Positions 39,054 to 49,903 are shown, counted from the first letter of the stretch. The stretch is DNA of 64,000 bases from Prauserella aidingensis (GCF_024171865.1 NZ_JAMTCN010000006.1:1-64000), one strand, 5' to 3'. Translations and numbers: made by a program. The notes: generated by a model from the sequence alone, not told the origin.

Positions 39054-39770
39054 TCAGCCCCCTGCGCCGAGTTGCGGCGCGGCGGGCAGCTCCGGCTGGG
39101 CGGCGAACAGGTCCAGGTACATGCCGCCCGCGAGCAACACCCCGAGCAGTCCGAGGACGACACCGCCCACGGCCAGGGCCGTGACCCAGGGCCGCTTGTC
39201 GGCGCGGCGCGTGTGCGCGAAGAGCACGACGGCCCCTACGACCACGGCGACGAGCGCGATGATCCCGTTGACCAGCGCGGTCGTGTGCCACGGCGCACCG
39301 TAGAACGCCTCGATCTGGTCACCACCGCCGCCGGTGCCGGCTTCGATCTGGCCGACGATCTCCTGCCGGGCACGCAACATGTCACTCAACGGATTGCCGA
39401 TGAGCGAGCTCAACCCGAGCCCGGAACTCACCAGAGCGATGCCACCGAGCACACCGACGCCCGAGCCCGAGGATCCGGCACGCGACGTACCGGCACCCAC
39501 AGCAGCGGCACTCTCCGCGGGAACCGTGTCATCTGCAGGACGCGTGTCGTCTGTGGGAACCGTGTCGTCTGTGGGAACCGTGGCCACTGGGGGAGCCGTG
39601 GCGCCCTCGGGCACCGTGCCCTCTGCGGTTGCCGTGCCCTCTGCGGGAGCCGTGCCGTCCGAGGGAATGCCGGAGTGGGGAGACGAGTGCGGCGGCTGGG
39701 CCTCCTCCCTCGTCTCGTCCTGATCGCCGCCGACGATCCCGGTCGCTTGTTCGGTGCCGTCAGAAGTCAT
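39054..39770 (-). CDS. Hypothetical membrane protein with degenerate Thr/Pro/Asp repeats
   Basis: A 238-residue protein. The N-terminal half is low-complexity with two repeat types (DDTVPTDDTRPADD and EGTAPAEGTATAEGT). One weak and two strong hydrophobic helices follow (GVLGGIALVSSGLGLSSLIG; TTALVNGIIALVAVVVGAVVLFA; VTALAVGGVVLGLLGVLLAGGMYLDLF). It is probably an inner-membrane protein with a disordered cytoplasmic or exposed arm. There is no signal peptide and no known family. It sits between the lipoprotein and sbcC genes, all on the minus strand. Confidence 0.65.
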   Translation of the reverse strand: MTSDGTEQATGIVGGDQDETREEAQPPHSSPHSGIPSDGTAPAEGTATAEGTVPEGATAPPVATVPTDDTVPTDDTRPADDTVPAESAAAVGAGTSRAGSSGSGVGVLGGIALVSSGLGLSSLIGNPLSDMLRARQEIVGQIEAGTGGGGDQIEAFYGAPWHTTALVNGIIALVAVVVGAVVLFAHTRRADKRPWVTALAVGGVVLGLLGVLLAGGMYLDLFAAQPELPAAPQLGAGG

Positions 39771-39821
39771 TGCGGGCCAGGCTACGCAGTCCGGCCTGAT
39801 ACCCCAGTAAAGTGGCGGCCG

Positions 39822-42800
39822 TCAGGCGACGCCGATGTCCCCGTCGAGACCGCCTTCGATCCGCACGCTCGAACCGGTGCGGGCCTTGCGCACCCGCAAC
39901 CGCGTCGGGATGCGCTGGCGCAGCTCCTCGACGTGCGACACCAGCCCGACGACACGTCCGCCCGCGCGGAGTTCGTCGAGCACGTCCATGACCACGTCGA
40001 GGGTTTCGCCGTCCAGCGTGCCGAAGCCCTCGTCGACGAACAACGTGTCCAGCAACGCACCACCGGTCTCGGCAGCCACGACGTCCGCCAGTCCGAGCGC
40101 GAGCGACAGCGACGCCAGGAACGACTCACCGCCCGACAACGTCTTCGCCGAGCGCACCATCCCGGAGTAGTCGTCGAGCACGTCGAGGCCCAGCCCGCCG
40201 CTCTTGCCGTGACTGCCGGGTGCGTCGGAGTGCACGAGCGAGTACCGGCCGTGGCTCATCGACCGCAACCGCGCCGTGGCCGCGACCGCCACCTCTTCGA
40301 GCCGCGCCGCGAGCACGTAGGACCGCAGCGACATGCGGCGGGCGTTCTGCCCACGGCCGTTCACGACCTCCGTGAGCGCGTCCAGCTCGGCGAACTCCTC
40401 CTCGGCGGGTGCGAGTTGCCGCAGCACGGCGTCCAATTCACCCGCGAGCGCGTCGAGGTCACGGGCGCGCCGCGTGTGTTCCTGCAGGGTCGCCGCGTCC
40501 TGTTCGGCCTGCTGCCGCGCCTGCTCGGCCGCCTGCCGGGCCGATTCGACGTCGACCACCCGGTCCGGCTCGACACCGAACAGTTCCGGTTCGGCCAGCA
40601 CGGCACGAGCCGTCGCCTCGGCCTGTTCGGCGTCGGCGAGCGACTGTTCGAGCTCCGCAATCCGCTCCTGGCCGCGGGCCGCGGCGCGCGCCTCGTCGAC
40701 GTCGGCGAACCCGGCCGTCCGCGCTGCCTCCGCTGCGGCCGCCACGTGCTCGTCGACGCGCTCGCGGGCCTCGCGCAGCTCGGCCCTGGCGTCGGCGAGC
40801 CCGTCGAGCGCCCCGGCCAGTTCCGTCAGGTGCGCGCGCCGCGCCGCGACGTCCGCGAACTCGCCCGCCGCCTCCTCGAGGCGTCGCTGCCGCTGCTCCA
40901 CCTGGTCGGCGAGCCCGCGTCGCTGTTCCTCCGCCGCGGCCGCGTCCCGCTCGGCCGACGTCCGCTGGGCGGTGAGGTCCTCGTACTCGGCTTCGCCGGC
41001 GCGCACGAGCTGCTCCAGCCGGTCCTTGCGGCCCGCCGCCTCGGTCAGCGTGGCCAGCTCGGCACGGACCTCGTCCACTTCGGAGCGCAGCTGGTCGGCG
41101 GTCCGGTCGCCGAGGCGTTCGACGACGGCCGCGAGCGCCGCGTCGGCCTCGTGCCGTGCGGTCGCCGCCCGGCTCCTGCGCTGTTCCGCGGCCTGTTCTG
41201 CCTCGGTGGCGGCGCGTTCCTCCGCCTCGCCCACGCCGTCGCGGTTCACCGCCGGAGCGGGGTGGGTCTCGGAACCGCACACGGCGCAGGGTTCGCCGTC
41301 CCGCAGCTCACCCGCGAGTTCGCCCGCCATGCCGGCGAGTCGCCGTGCCCGCAGGTCGAGCAGCTCCTCGCGCGCCGACTGGTGCGCGTCGACCGCCGCC
41401 TGCTCCGCCTCACGCGCGCGGGCGGCCTCCTGCTCCAACGTCGGAACGCGCTCCGCCTCGCCCAGCAGGCCGGCCAGCTCGCTCTCTCGTGTGCGGACGG
41501 CGTCGAGGCGTACCGCCGCCTCGGCCGCGGCGTCCAGTTCGGACCGCAGCTGCCGCGTACGTTCCGGCAGCCCGGCCAACTTCTCGCCCAGTGCCGCCGC
41601 CTGCGCGGTGGCGTACTCGGAGGTCTCCACCAGCTCCTGCAAGCGGTGGCGATCCCGGTGCTGCTGCTCGGCCTCCTCGACGAGCCCGGCCAGCGTGCCC
41701 GCTTCTTCGCGCACCTCACCCGCGCGGGTGCGCAACGTCGCGACGTCGGGATCGCCGGCGTCGAGCTCCGAACCCACCCGACCGTCGGCACGCCCGCAGG
41801 CCACGACCGTCTCCCGTGCCCTCCGGTCCCGCTCGACCGCGCGGTCGAGCCGCTCGCGCTGCCGGTCGGCCTCCGCCGCGAGGCCGGTCACCGTCGACGC
41901 CCGCCGCGCGGCCGCGAGTTCGGACTTCCACTCGCCGCGCAGGTCCGCTTCCTTCGCCAGCTCGGCCAGGCTCTCGTGCGCGTTGCGCACCCGGCGTACC
42001 CGGTCGGCCTCGGTGCGCCGCTCCTCGAGCTCCGCCGCCGCACGTTCCCGCGCCGTGGCGGACGCGTCGGCCGCCGCTGTCGCCTCGGCGACCGCTTCGG
42101 ACGCACGGTTCCGCACCTCGGCCACCCAGTCGGCGGCGGCGTCCTCGGGCGGGTCCTCGCGTGCGACCTGGCCGATCCGTGCCAGCCACTCGCGCACCGA
42201 CTGCCGCTGCTCGTTCAGTTCCCGCCGCTTCTGCTGCCTGCGCTCGCTGAACCACTTCTCGGCGTCGAAGAAGCGCTGCGTGCCGAACAGCTTCTCCAGC
42301 AGGTCTTCGCGGTCCTTCGTGTCCGCCCGCAGGAACCGTGCGAACTCGCCCTGCGGGAGCAGCACCACCTGGAAGAACTGGTCACCGGTCATGCCGAGCA
42401 ACCGCTCCACGGTCCGCGCGACCTCGTCGACACGGGTGACGCCCTCCGGCGGCTGCCCGCTCGGCGGATCGTCGAGCCACGTCAGCGACGCCTTCGCCTG
42501 CTGCTTCGTCGTGCCCTCGCCGCGTACCTTCGGCCGTTCGTACTCGGGATTGCGCACGATCCGGAACCGGTGCCCCTGCACCGTCAGCTCCAGTGTGACC
42601 ACGGTCTGCGTGTCGCGGCCTGCCGTGTCGCAGCGGAACCGCTTGGCCTCCGCCCGTGCGCCGGGGACCTTGCCGAACAGCGCGAACGCCACGGCGTCCA
42701 GCAACGTCGTCTTGCCCGCGCCCGTGTCGCCGTGCAACAGGAAGAGCCCGTCGGCCCCCAGGGTGTCGAAGTCCACCACCTCACGGCCCGCGTACGGACC

Positions 42801-42833
42801 GAACGCCGAGACCTCGAGCCGGTGCAACCTCAT
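39822..42833 (-). CDS. sbcC: Nuclease SbcCD subunit C (SMC-like ATPase)
   Basis: A 1003-residue Rad50-like ATPase. The N-terminal lobe has Walker A GDTGAGKTTLLDAVAFALFG. Two long coiled coils flank a zinc hook at about 515 (EPCAVCGSETHPAP, CxxC). The C-terminal lobe has the ABC signature TLSGGESFLASLSLALGLADVV and Walker B LLDTLFVDEGFGTLD. With SbcD it processes hairpins and blocked DNA ends. It overlaps sbcD by 4 bp. The antisense strand stays open for over 4 kb, an effect of base composition. Confidence 0.97.
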   Translation of the reverse strand: MRLHRLEVSAFGPYAGREVVDFDTLGADGLFLLHGDTGAGKTTLLDAVAFALFGKVPGARAEAKRFRCDTAGRDTQTVVTLELTVQGHRFRIVRNPEYERPKVRGEGTTKQQAKASLTWLDDPPSGQPPEGVTRVDEVARTVERLLGMTGDQFFQVVLLPQGEFARFLRADTKDREDLLEKLFGTQRFFDAEKWFSERRQQKRRELNEQRQSVREWLARIGQVAREDPPEDAAADWVAEVRNRASEAVAEATAAADASATARERAAAELEERRTEADRVRRVRNAHESLAELAKEADLRGEWKSELAAARRASTVTGLAAEADRQRERLDRAVERDRRARETVVACGRADGRVGSELDAGDPDVATLRTRAGEVREEAGTLAGLVEEAEQQHRDRHRLQELVETSEYATAQAAALGEKLAGLPERTRQLRSELDAAAEAAVRLDAVRTRESELAGLLGEAERVPTLEQEAARAREAEQAAVDAHQSAREELLDLRARRLAGMAGELAGELRDGEPCAVCGSETHPAPAVNRDGVGEAEERAATEAEQAAEQRRSRAATARHEADAALAAVVERLGDRTADQLRSEVDEVRAELATLTEAAGRKDRLEQLVRAGEAEYEDLTAQRTSAERDAAAAEEQRRGLADQVEQRQRRLEEAAGEFADVAARRAHLTELAGALDGLADARAELREARERVDEHVAAAAEAARTAGFADVDEARAAARGQERIAELEQSLADAEQAEATARAVLAEPELFGVEPDRVVDVESARQAAEQARQQAEQDAATLQEHTRRARDLDALAGELDAVLRQLAPAEEEFAELDALTEVVNGRGQNARRMSLRSYVLAARLEEVAVAATARLRSMSHGRYSLVHSDAPGSHGKSGGLGLDVLDDYSGMVRSAKTLSGGESFLASLSLALGLADVVAAETGGALLDTLFVDEGFGTLDGETLDVVMDVLDELRAGGRVVGLVSHVEELRQRIPTRLRVRKARTGSSVRIEGGLDGDIGVA

Positions 42834-44002
42834 CGCTGCTCACCGTCCTGTCCCGGATCGTGTTTGCCCGCCGCCTCCAGGGCCGCCACGAGCAACGCCT
42901 CCTCCCGGTCGTTCGGCGGAGCGTTCCGGCAGTCCTCGAGGAACCCCCGCGCGATCTCGGTGTCGGACCGGCCGCGCACCGCCTCCGCGTAGCGCAGCGC
43001 GGTCGTCTCCGCACCGTCCGGTTCCCAGTCCAGGTGCACCGCGTACGGGAACCGCTCCCTGAGCCTGCGCATCGCGTCGACGGGCCGGACCCGATCGGTC
43101 AACGTCGCCGACACGAAGCTGTCGACGTGCTGCGCGTACTCGGGCGCAGCGAGCAGTTCGTCGAGCTCGCCGCGCATCGTCGCCAGCGGCCTCGGCACCG
43201 GCAGTTCGCGGCGCCGCACCTCCCCGATACCGCCTTCGTCCACATCGAACAGGAAGACCGACTTCCGTTGTGCCATCTCGGAGAACGAGTACGCCAGCGG
43301 GCTGCCCGAGTAGCGAATGTGCTCGTCCAGCACCTGCGGTCCGTGCAGGTGCCCCAGCGCCACGTAGTCGACGCCGTCGAACACCGACGCCGGCACCTGC
43401 TCGACACCGCCGACGGCGATCGTCCGCTCGGAGTCGCACGCCGCCGCGCCGGTGACGAACGCGTGCGCCAGCACGATCGACCGCGTCCCCTCCGGCCTGG
43501 TCGCCAGGTCGTCCCTCACGCGGCGCATCGCCTCCGTCAGCACCGCGGTGTGGCCCCTGTCGTCGATGCCGAGCGCGTGCCGCGCGGTCTCCGGCTCCAG
43601 GTACGGGATGCCGTACACCACCACGGGCGCACCGGGCTTTCCGCCACCGCCGAACACGATCGGCTCTGCGATGCCTGCCACGGTGGTCCGCAGGTGCAGC
43701 CCGCCCGCCGCGGCGAACTCGGCGAACGCGCCGAGCCGGGCTGCGGAGTCGTGGTTTCCCGAGGTCAGCACCAGCTCCGCCCCGGCCTCCCTGATCCGCC
43801 GCATACCCGTCGTCGCGACGCGCACCGCCTCCGCGGACGGCACCGCACGGTCGTAGATGTCGCCCGCGACGAGAACCACGTCGACCGCCTCTTCACGAAC
43901 CAGCCCCGCGAGGTGGTCCAGTGCGGCCGCCTGCTCGGTGAGCAGGTCCGCGCCGTGGAAGGTCCGGCCCACGTGCCAGTCGGAGGTATGGAGCATTCGC
44001 AC
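42830..44002 (-). CDS. sbcD: Nuclease SbcCD subunit D (Mre11-like)
   Basis: A 390-residue calcineurin-like phosphoesterase. Metal-binding motifs are HTSDWHVGRTFHG (I), VVLVAGDIYDRAVPS (II), VLTSGNHDS (III) and DYVALGHLHGPQ (V). The C-terminus contacts SbcC. I use the GTG at 44002 (MRMLHTSDW), which matches the usual start, rather than an upstream frame. The operon order sbcD-sbcC with ATGA overlap is standard. Confidence 0.95.
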   Translation of the reverse strand: MRMLHTSDWHVGRTFHGADLLTEQAAALDHLAGLVREEAVDVVLVAGDIYDRAVPSAEAVRVATTGMRRIREAGAELVLTSGNHDSAARLGAFAEFAAAGGLHLRTTVAGIAEPIVFGGGGKPGAPVVVYGIPYLEPETARHALGIDDRGHTAVLTEAMRRVRDDLATRPEGTRSIVLAHAFVTGAAACDSERTIAVGGVEQVPASVFDGVDYVALGHLHGPQVLDEHIRYSGSPLAYSFSEMAQRKSVFLFDVDEGGIGEVRRRELPVPRPLATMRGELDELLAAPEYAQHVDSFVSATLTDRVRPVDAMRRLRERFPYAVHLDWEPDGAETTALRYAEAVRGRSDTEIARGFLEDCRNAPPNDREEALLVAALEAAGKHDPGQDGEQR

Positions 44003-44184
44003 GCGATCAACGCTAGGCGCCTGCACCGACAGAACCCCGCACACCCACCCGGCGTGTCACTAGAACGTGTGTTCCCGTTAGGCTGCGGCCCCCGTTGGCC
44101 GTTTTCTGTCGGGGGTGTGCGCCACCATGCGGCACGACCCGGACGGCGAACCGGACGACGAACGACGAACGAGGAGCGTGCCCT

Positions 44185-45102
44185 GTGGCTTCGACGGTGT
44201 TCGCCGCGGTCGCGACGGTGGCGGCGGTGCTGCTCGCGGGCGCGGTCGTGCTGCTGTGGCGGCTGTACCAGGACGGCATGCGCCGCGCCGATGACGCGGC
44301 CAAGCAGGTCGAGGCGGAACGGGTGAAGCTCGACCAGCAGCAGGCGGCGCTCCGACGGTACGAGGTGGCGTTCGCCTCGATCAGCGGCAGGGGCGAGCTC
44401 GGCGAACACGTACTGGCCGAGACCGCCCGCGCACTCGGCCTGCGGGAAGGCCTGCACTACACGCTGCAGACCGACCTCGCGGGCGGCGGCGCGGCGAAGC
44501 CGGACATGGTGCTGCGTGTCGGGGGTGACCGCACCGTGCCGGTCGACGCCAAGGCGAGTCTGGCGATCTGGGCCGAAGCGGTCGAGACCGACGATCCCGA
44601 CGAGCGCATCGACGCCCTGCGCGTCCACGTGCGGAACCTGCGCTCCCGTGCCACCGAGTTGGCGGGGAAGGGCTACCAACGCTGGGCCGACGCCATCTAC
44701 GGCACGGTCATGTTCGTGCCGTCGGACGCGGCGGTCGTCGCTGCGCTCGACACCGATCCAGAGCTGCTGCGGTGGATGCTCGACCGGCGCGTGTTCCTGT
44801 GCGGCCCGACGGGCTTCGCCGTCATCGCCTCGGCCGCCATGTTCGCCGCGACGGAACGCACCCTGCTGGACGACGTCGAACAGGTGAGAGCCTCCGCCGC
44901 GTCGGCCCACCGCGCGGCCGCGGGCGCCGTGGACGCCGTGAACCTGTCGAGCACGCACCTGCAGCGGTTCCTGTCCGCCCGCAAGCGGGAGTTGGAGGCG
45001 CTGGAGAACTTCCGCGGCACGGTCGCGCCGCTGACGGAGGCCGCGGCCAGCCCGGCGCCGGTGCCCGCGATCCGGAAGAACGACGAGGCCTCCGCGAACT
45101 GA
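44185..45102 (+). CDS. rmuC: RmuC-family DNA recombination protein
   Basis: A 305-residue protein with one N-terminal membrane helix (TVFAAVATVAAVLLAGAVVLLWRLY), a coiled coil, and the RmuC restriction-endonuclease-like domain (GELGEHVLAETARALGLREGLHYTLQTDL, PDMVLRVGGDRTVPVDAKASLAIW, GTVMFVPSDAAVVAALDTDPELLRWMLDRRVFLCGPTGF). The PVDAKAS motif supplies the nuclease-fold acidic/Lys residues. E. coli RmuC limits inversion at short repeats. It is somewhat shorter than E. coli RmuC (475 aa). Placement beside sbcCD makes a DNA-end-maintenance neighbourhood. Confidence 0.88.
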   Translation: MASTVFAAVATVAAVLLAGAVVLLWRLYQDGMRRADDAAKQVEAERVKLDQQQAALRRYEVAFASISGRGELGEHVLAETARALGLREGLHYTLQTDLAGGGAAKPDMVLRVGGDRTVPVDAKASLAIWAEAVETDDPDERIDALRVHVRNLRSRATELAGKGYQRWADAIYGTVMFVPSDAAVVAALDTDPELLRWMLDRRVFLCGPTGFAVIASAAMFAATERTLLDDVEQVRASAASAHRAAAGAVDAVNLSSTHLQRFLSARKRELEALENFRGTVAPLTEAAASPAPVPAIRKNDEASAN

Positions 45103-45314
45103 GGACCGCATGTCGGATTCCGTCCCGGCACTGTGACCGGACCGGTAACCCGACGAATCACCCGAGTCGCGGCGCGCGACCTCATCCGGTCTTCACACGA
45201 GGCGCCGCGGCTGTGCCGGATGTCACGGAGCAGAGGCGCGTGCGACCACTCGGTGCGACGAACGTCGAGGATCCTTGGCGATCGTGGCCGATCTACCGGC
45301 TACGGTGTTGCCCT

Positions 45315-46403
45315 GTGACCGCCACACGAGATCGCCGCAGCGATCCTGACGCCGCGAACGAGGACGAGCCCGTCCCCTGGGACGAGCGTCTCGTGTTCGG
45401 TGCCCGGCGCGGTCTGCCCTGGTGGGGAGCGGTGCTGCTCGCCCTGGTCACGGCGATCGCGGGTGCGGTACTGAGCACGCAGGTGACCGACGGACTCGGC
45501 CTGCCGTTCCAGTTGATCTACGTCGCGGGCGCGCTGGCCGCGGTCGCGGCGGTGCGCAGGCGCAACCTGTTCGGGCCGATGGTCCAGCCACCACTGGTCA
45601 TGGCCGTCGTCGTGCCCCTGGTCGTGCTCACCGGGACGTCGCTGCCGGAAAGCAACGACATGCTGGCCGACGTGCTGGCCGTCAGCACGCCGCTGATCAA
45701 CAACTTCCCGGTGATGGCGATCGCGACGGCACTGACGGTCGCCCTCGGCGTGTTCCGCATCTACCGGGAGCGCGATCCCGACCGGCCCGTCAAGGACACC
45801 TCGAAACGTACGCGCAGCCGGGACTCCGGCGCCGGCGACGAGCGTCCTGCGGCAGCGAAGGAGAAGCGCCCCGCGAAGGGTGCGAAGGGCAAGGCTCCGG
45901 AAGATCCCGTCGCGGACTCCGACGCCGCGGCGGGGGCCGGGCGTCCCGCGGGCGACTCCGGCACGTCGGGACGCCCGCGCAAGCCACGCCCTCCGGAGGA
46001 CCGCCCGGACGGCGCCCCAAGCCGCGGAGAACCGGGACGCGGCGAACCGGGGCGCGGAGAGCCGGGCCGGGGCGAACCGGGCCGAAGCGAGCCGCAGCGC
46101 AGGGGCCGACCCGCCGACGGTCCACCGGGAAGGGGCCCCCGAGGACCGGAGGACGCGCCGCCGCGCCGTCCCCGGCCCGCCGACCAGGACCGCGGGTCCC
46201 GCACGCCACCGCCGGCCGAGCGGCGCCCTCCCCGGCCCCCGCGGACGCCGCCGCCCGACGCGGGCCCCGCACCCAAACGGCCGCAGCGGCCGCCACGCGG
46301 CGAGCGTCCGGAGCCTCCGGAGCGGCCCAAGCGTCCCCGCGGAGCCGAACCGCCGCCCGGCCGCGACCGGCAGCCTCGCCGCCCGTGGGACGGCGAGGAC
46401 TGA
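45315..46403 (+). CDS. DUF6542-type membrane protein with long Arg/Pro-rich tail
   Basis: A 362-residue protein. Residues about 30-150 carry four hydrophobic helices (WWGAVLLALVTAIAGAVLSTQ, FQLIYVAGALAAVAAV, PLVMAVVVPLVVLTGTSL, FPVMAIATALTVALGVF) as in the actinobacterial DUF6542 family. The remaining 200 residues are disordered and basic, with five RGEPG-type repeats and runs of RPPRPP. GTG start at 45315. In actinobacteria this gene sits near ispH, as here, convergent to it with a strong terminator between. Function unknown. Confidence 0.75.
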   Translation: MTATRDRRSDPDAANEDEPVPWDERLVFGARRGLPWWGAVLLALVTAIAGAVLSTQVTDGLGLPFQLIYVAGALAAVAAVRRRNLFGPMVQPPLVMAVVVPLVVLTGTSLPESNDMLADVLAVSTPLINNFPVMAIATALTVALGVFRIYRERDPDRPVKDTSKRTRSRDSGAGDERPAAAKEKRPAKGAKGKAPEDPVADSDAAAGAGRPAGDSGTSGRPRKPRPPEDRPDGAPSRGEPGRGEPGRGEPGRGEPGRSEPQRRGRPADGPPGRGPRGPEDAPPRRPRPADQDRGSRTPPPAERRPPRPPRTPPPDAGPAPKRPQRPPRGERPEPPERPKRPRGAEPPPGRDRQPRRPWDGED

Positions 46404-46451
46404 GTCCGGCCCGCCGCGCAGGCCCGGGACACCGACGCGGCGCATACGCAC

Positions 46452-46493
46452 AGTGAGGCCGCCCTTCCCGGTCGGGAGAAGGGCGGCCTCACT
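46452..46493. terminator. Bidirectional intrinsic terminator between DUF6542 and ispH
   Basis: GTGAGGCCGCCCTT (46453-46466) pairs exactly with 46479-46492 around CCCGGTCGGGAG, extended by A/T outside. It serves both convergent genes. Confidence 0.88.
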
Positions 46494-46558
46494 CGTGTTC
46501 GCCCGCGGCGGGCCGGTCGCGCCGGAGCCTCGCCCGGCGCGACCGCAGCTGCGGGACC

Positions 46559-47548
46559 TCAGCGCACGCTGCTGCGGGTCTCCTTGTCGGAGCGCAGCTC
46601 CCGGGGCAGCGCGAACGAGATCTTCTCGTTGGCCGTCGTGACCTCCTGCACGTCGTCCCAGCCACGTCCGGCCAGGTCGTCGAGCAGCTCCATCACGAGC
46701 ACGTCGGGCACGGAGGCACCGCTGGTCACGCCGACGGTCTCGACGCCGTCGAGCCACGCGGGGTCGACCTCGTTGGCGTAGTCGACCAGGTGGGCGTCGC
46801 TGGCGCCCGCCTGCAGCGCGACCTCGACCAGCCGCTGCGAGTTCGACGAGTTGCGCGAGCCGACCACCAGCACGAGGTCGCACTCGGCCGCCATCGCCTT
46901 GACCGCAACCTGGCGGTTCGACGTCGCGTAACAGATGTCGTCGCTCGGCGGGTCGGCGATGCCGGGGAAACGCTCGCGGAGCTGGTCGACACGCTGCATC
47001 GTCTCGTCGACGCTCAGCGTCGTCTGCGAGAGCCACACGACCTTCTCCGGGTCACGCACCTGCACCTGCGCCACGTCCTCGGGGGTGTCGACGAGCTGGA
47101 CGTTCTCGGGAGCCTCACCGGAGGTGCCTTCGACCTCCTCGTGACCGTGGTGGCCGATGAGCATGATGTCGTAGTCGTCCCGGGCGAACCGGTTGACCTC
47201 CTTGTGCACCTTCGTCACGAGCGGGCACGTCGCGTCGATCGTGCGCAGGTTCCGTTTCTCGGCCTCTTCGTGCACCGCGGGCGAGACCCCGTGGGCCGAG
47301 AACACGACGAGCGCGCCCTCCGGCACCTCGGTGGTCTCGTCGACGAAGATCACGCCCCGTTCCCTCAGCGTGTCCACGACATGGCGGTTGTGGACGATCT
47401 CCTTGCGAACGTAGACGGGCGGGCCGTACATCTCGAGCGCCTTCTCGACCGTGATCACCGCACGGTCGACACCGGCGCAGTACCCGCGCGGCTTCGCGAG
47501 CAGCACACGCTTGCCGTTCTGGTCACCGCTGGGGCTGGCTGCACTCAT
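46559..47548 (-). CDS. ispH: 4-hydroxy-3-methylbut-2-enyl diphosphate reductase
   Basis: A 329-residue iron-sulfur enzyme producing IPP and DMAPP in the last step of the MEP isoprenoid pathway. The three cluster Cys are in [26 protein letters not shown] and [27 protein letters not shown] and [17 protein letters not shown] are substrate-site motifs. Length and start are normal. Confidence 0.97.
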   Translation of the reverse strand: MSAASPSGDQNGKRVLLAKPRGYCAGVDRAVITVEKALEMYGPPVYVRKEIVHNRHVVDTLRERGVIFVDETTEVPEGALVVFSAHGVSPAVHEEAEKRNLRTIDATCPLVTKVHKEVNRFARDDYDIMLIGHHGHEEVEGTSGEAPENVQLVDTPEDVAQVQVRDPEKVVWLSQTTLSVDETMQRVDQLRERFPGIADPPSDDICYATSNRQVAVKAMAAECDLVLVVGSRNSSNSQRLVEVALQAGASDAHLVDYANEVDPAWLDGVETVGVTSGASVPDVLVMELLDDLAGRGWDDVQEVTTANEKISFALPRELRSDKETRSSVR

Positions 47549-47698
47549 GGGTACCAGGGTACGGACCGCACGAAAGGCCCGTCACCGCGCGAGGCATGTG
47601 GCGTCGGCCGCGGTGCACGGCGATTCCGCGGCGGTGTCGGCCCGGCCGGGAGCGGGGTGGGGCTGGGCAGGCGGAGCCCGGTGCGGCAGTCTTGGCGC

Positions 47699-48568
47699 AT
47701 GAAGCATTTCCCGTTCCCGGTGCGGGTCGCGGCCGGCCTCGCCGCTTCGACCGCCGACACGGTTCGTGACCTGCCGAAACACCTGACAGAACTTCCGGTG
47801 ACGGTCGCGAGCCAGGTGCTGCAGACCTCGATGCGGGTGCAGCAGCACGTCACCGAGCTCGCGATCAAGGGTGACGACGCGCTCGCGGCGTTCCGCGGAG
47901 TGGAGGACGAGCCCAACTGGGCGACGTTCGACGAGGACGACGACCCTGCGGCCGCGTGGGCCGAGTCCGACGTCCCGGGATCGGCGGCCACGTTCGACGA
48001 CCCGTGGGACGCCGAATCGCAGGCGCTGGGCGAGGACCACGAGGACGGGGAGTTCGACGCCGCCGACACCCACATCGCGGCGACCGGCGGCCCCGTCGAC
48101 ACGGCCGGCACGGACCCGACCGACGGCGACACCGACACCAGCACCGGCACCGGCACCGGGGACGCGGCCTCCGCCGCCTCGCCAGGTCACGGCGACACCG
48201 GAGGGTCGGCGGCGACCACCGGCGGGAAGACCTCCGGCAGCACGCCCGCCCGGGCCTCGACATCGTCGGGGCCCGCAGGAGTGAGCGACTACGACGACCT
48301 CAGCCTGCCCGAACTGCGTTCGCGGCTGCGGTCGTTCTCCTCCGCCGAACTGGAGCAGATCCTCGAGTACGAACGCGGCAACGAGAACCGGCCGTCGTTC
48401 ACGGGCATGCTGAGCCGCCGGATCGCCAACGTGCAGGCCGAGTCCGACGCCACCGGCAGCGCCACCACCGGCAGCAGCGCCACCACCGAGAGCGCCGACG
48501 CCGCGACGGGTGACGACACGGCCGACGGCGGGGCGGACCCCACGAGCGGCGAGACCACCACGTCGTGA
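47699..48568 (+). CDS. Actinobacterial lipid-droplet-associated-type protein
   Basis: A 289-residue protein. The N-terminal 60 residues ([61 protein letters not shown]) are amphipathic and match a conserved actinobacterial group named lipid-droplet-associated. A long acidic Gly/Ser/Thr linker leads to [40 protein letters not shown], a short helical domain near the C-terminus. It is followed by xseA with a 4-bp GTGA overlap, the order usual for this family. Confidence 0.8.
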   Translation: MKHFPFPVRVAAGLAASTADTVRDLPKHLTELPVTVASQVLQTSMRVQQHVTELAIKGDDALAAFRGVEDEPNWATFDEDDDPAAAWAESDVPGSAATFDDPWDAESQALGEDHEDGEFDAADTHIAATGGPVDTAGTDPTDGDTDTSTGTGTGDAASAASPGHGDTGGSAATTGGKTSGSTPARASTSSGPAGVSDYDDLSLPELRSRLRSFSSAELEQILEYERGNENRPSFTGMLSRRIANVQAESDATGSATTGSSATTESADAATGDDTADGGADPTSGETTTS

Positions 48569-49827
48569 GCACGGACGCACAGGGCACCCAGGACGGTTCG
48601 CAGAACGCGGGCGCGCAGCCGTCGACGTCCGACAACCCGTGGCCGGTCCGCACGGTCGCACGGAAGATCGCCGACTGGATCCACCGCCTCGGGTCGGTGT
48701 GGGTCGAAGGGCAGATCACGCAGATCTCGGCGCGTCCCGGCACGCAAACGGCGTTCCTGACGTTGCGGGATCCGGCGGCCGACGTGTCGATGTCGGTGAC
48801 CTGCCAGCAGCGCATGCTGCGGTCGATCGACCCGCCGCTGCGCGAGGGCGCGAGCGTGGTCGTGCACGCGCGCCCGTCGTTCTGGCTGGGCCGCGGCACG
48901 CTGAGCCTGCGGGCGAGCGAGATCCGCGCGGTCGGCATCGGCGAACTGCTCGCGCGGATCGAACGGCTCCGCAAGCTCCTCGCCGCCGAGGGCCTGTTCG
49001 CGGGGGAACGGAAGCGCCGGTTGCCCTTCCTCCCGCGCGGCATCGGCCTGATCACGGGCCGCGCCTCGGCGGCGGAGCACGACGTGCTGGCCAACGCGCA
49101 GAACCGCTGGCCCGCGGTGAAGTTCCACGTCGTCAACACGGCGGTGCAGGGCGCGAAGGCCGTACCGCAGGTGGTGCAGGCCCTGTCGGACCTCGACGCG
49201 AACCCCGAGGTCGACGTCATCGTGATCGCCCGCGGCGGCGGCAGCGTCGAGGATCTGCTGCCGTTCTCGGACGAGACGCTGTGCCGGGCGGTCGCGGCGG
49301 CGGGCACGCCGGTCGTCAGCGCGATCGGCCACGAACCGGACTCGCCGTTGCTGGACAACGTCGCGGACGTGCGCTGTTCGACGCCGACCGGCGCGGCGAA
49401 GACGATCGTGCCCGACGTCGGCGAGGAGACCGCTCGGGTGCACCAGCTGCGTGACCGTGCGCGACGGGCCCTGCACGGCTGGGTGGACGGTCAGCGCAGG
49501 CAGCTCGATCAGCTGCGCAGCCGTCCCTGCCTGGCCGACCCGCTCGGCCCGGTGGAACGCAGGGAGGCGGACGTCCAGCTGCACGTCGAACGCACCCGCA
49601 GGGCCGTCATGACCACGCTGACGCACGAGCAGAGCGCCCTGACGGCCGCGCGGGCCAGGCTGACGGCGCTCGGCCCGTCGGCGACGCTCGAACGCGGCTA
49701 CGCCGTGGTGCAGTACGTCGACGCCGACGGCGAGCCGAAGGTGCTGCGGTCCGTCGACGAGGTGTCCGAGGGCACGGAGCTGCGGGTGCGAGTCACCGAC
49801 GGCGCGATCTCGGCGACCACGCGATAG
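48565..49827 (+). CDS. xseA: Exodeoxyribonuclease VII large subunit
   Basis: A 420-residue single-strand exonuclease subunit. The N-terminus has an OB-fold ([32 protein letters not shown]), the middle [30 protein letters not shown] and [24 protein letters not shown] form the catalytic domain, and a coiled coil and YAVVQ end follow. It degrades single-stranded DNA to large oligonucleotides. It starts inside the stop of the preceding gene. Confidence 0.97.
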   Translation: MSTDAQGTQDGSQNAGAQPSTSDNPWPVRTVARKIADWIHRLGSVWVEGQITQISARPGTQTAFLTLRDPAADVSMSVTCQQRMLRSIDPPLREGASVVVHARPSFWLGRGTLSLRASEIRAVGIGELLARIERLRKLLAAEGLFAGERKRRLPFLPRGIGLITGRASAAEHDVLANAQNRWPAVKFHVVNTAVQGAKAVPQVVQALSDLDANPEVDVIVIARGGGSVEDLLPFSDETLCRAVAAAGTPVVSAIGHEPDSPLLDNVADVRCSTPTGAAKTIVPDVGEETARVHQLRDRARRALHGWVDGQRRQLDQLRSRPCLADPLGPVERREADVQLHVERTRRAVMTTLTHEQSALTAARARLTALGPSATLERGYAVVQYVDADGEPKVLRSVDEVSEGTELRVRVTDGAISATTR

Positions 49828-49903
49828 TGTGCGCCCGGACCCGGTCTCGACGGAGGCACGGTGTCCGGCAGGCACGCATCCGAGACGTGAGGCGAACCGC
49901 GAC

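Noticed and set aside
38889-42992. Very long frame antisense to sbcC
   Set aside because: Shadow of a high-GC gene. SbcC has all motifs on the opposite strand.
46452-46493. Small RNA gene
   Set aside because: The symmetrical hairpin lies between convergent genes, so it is a terminator.
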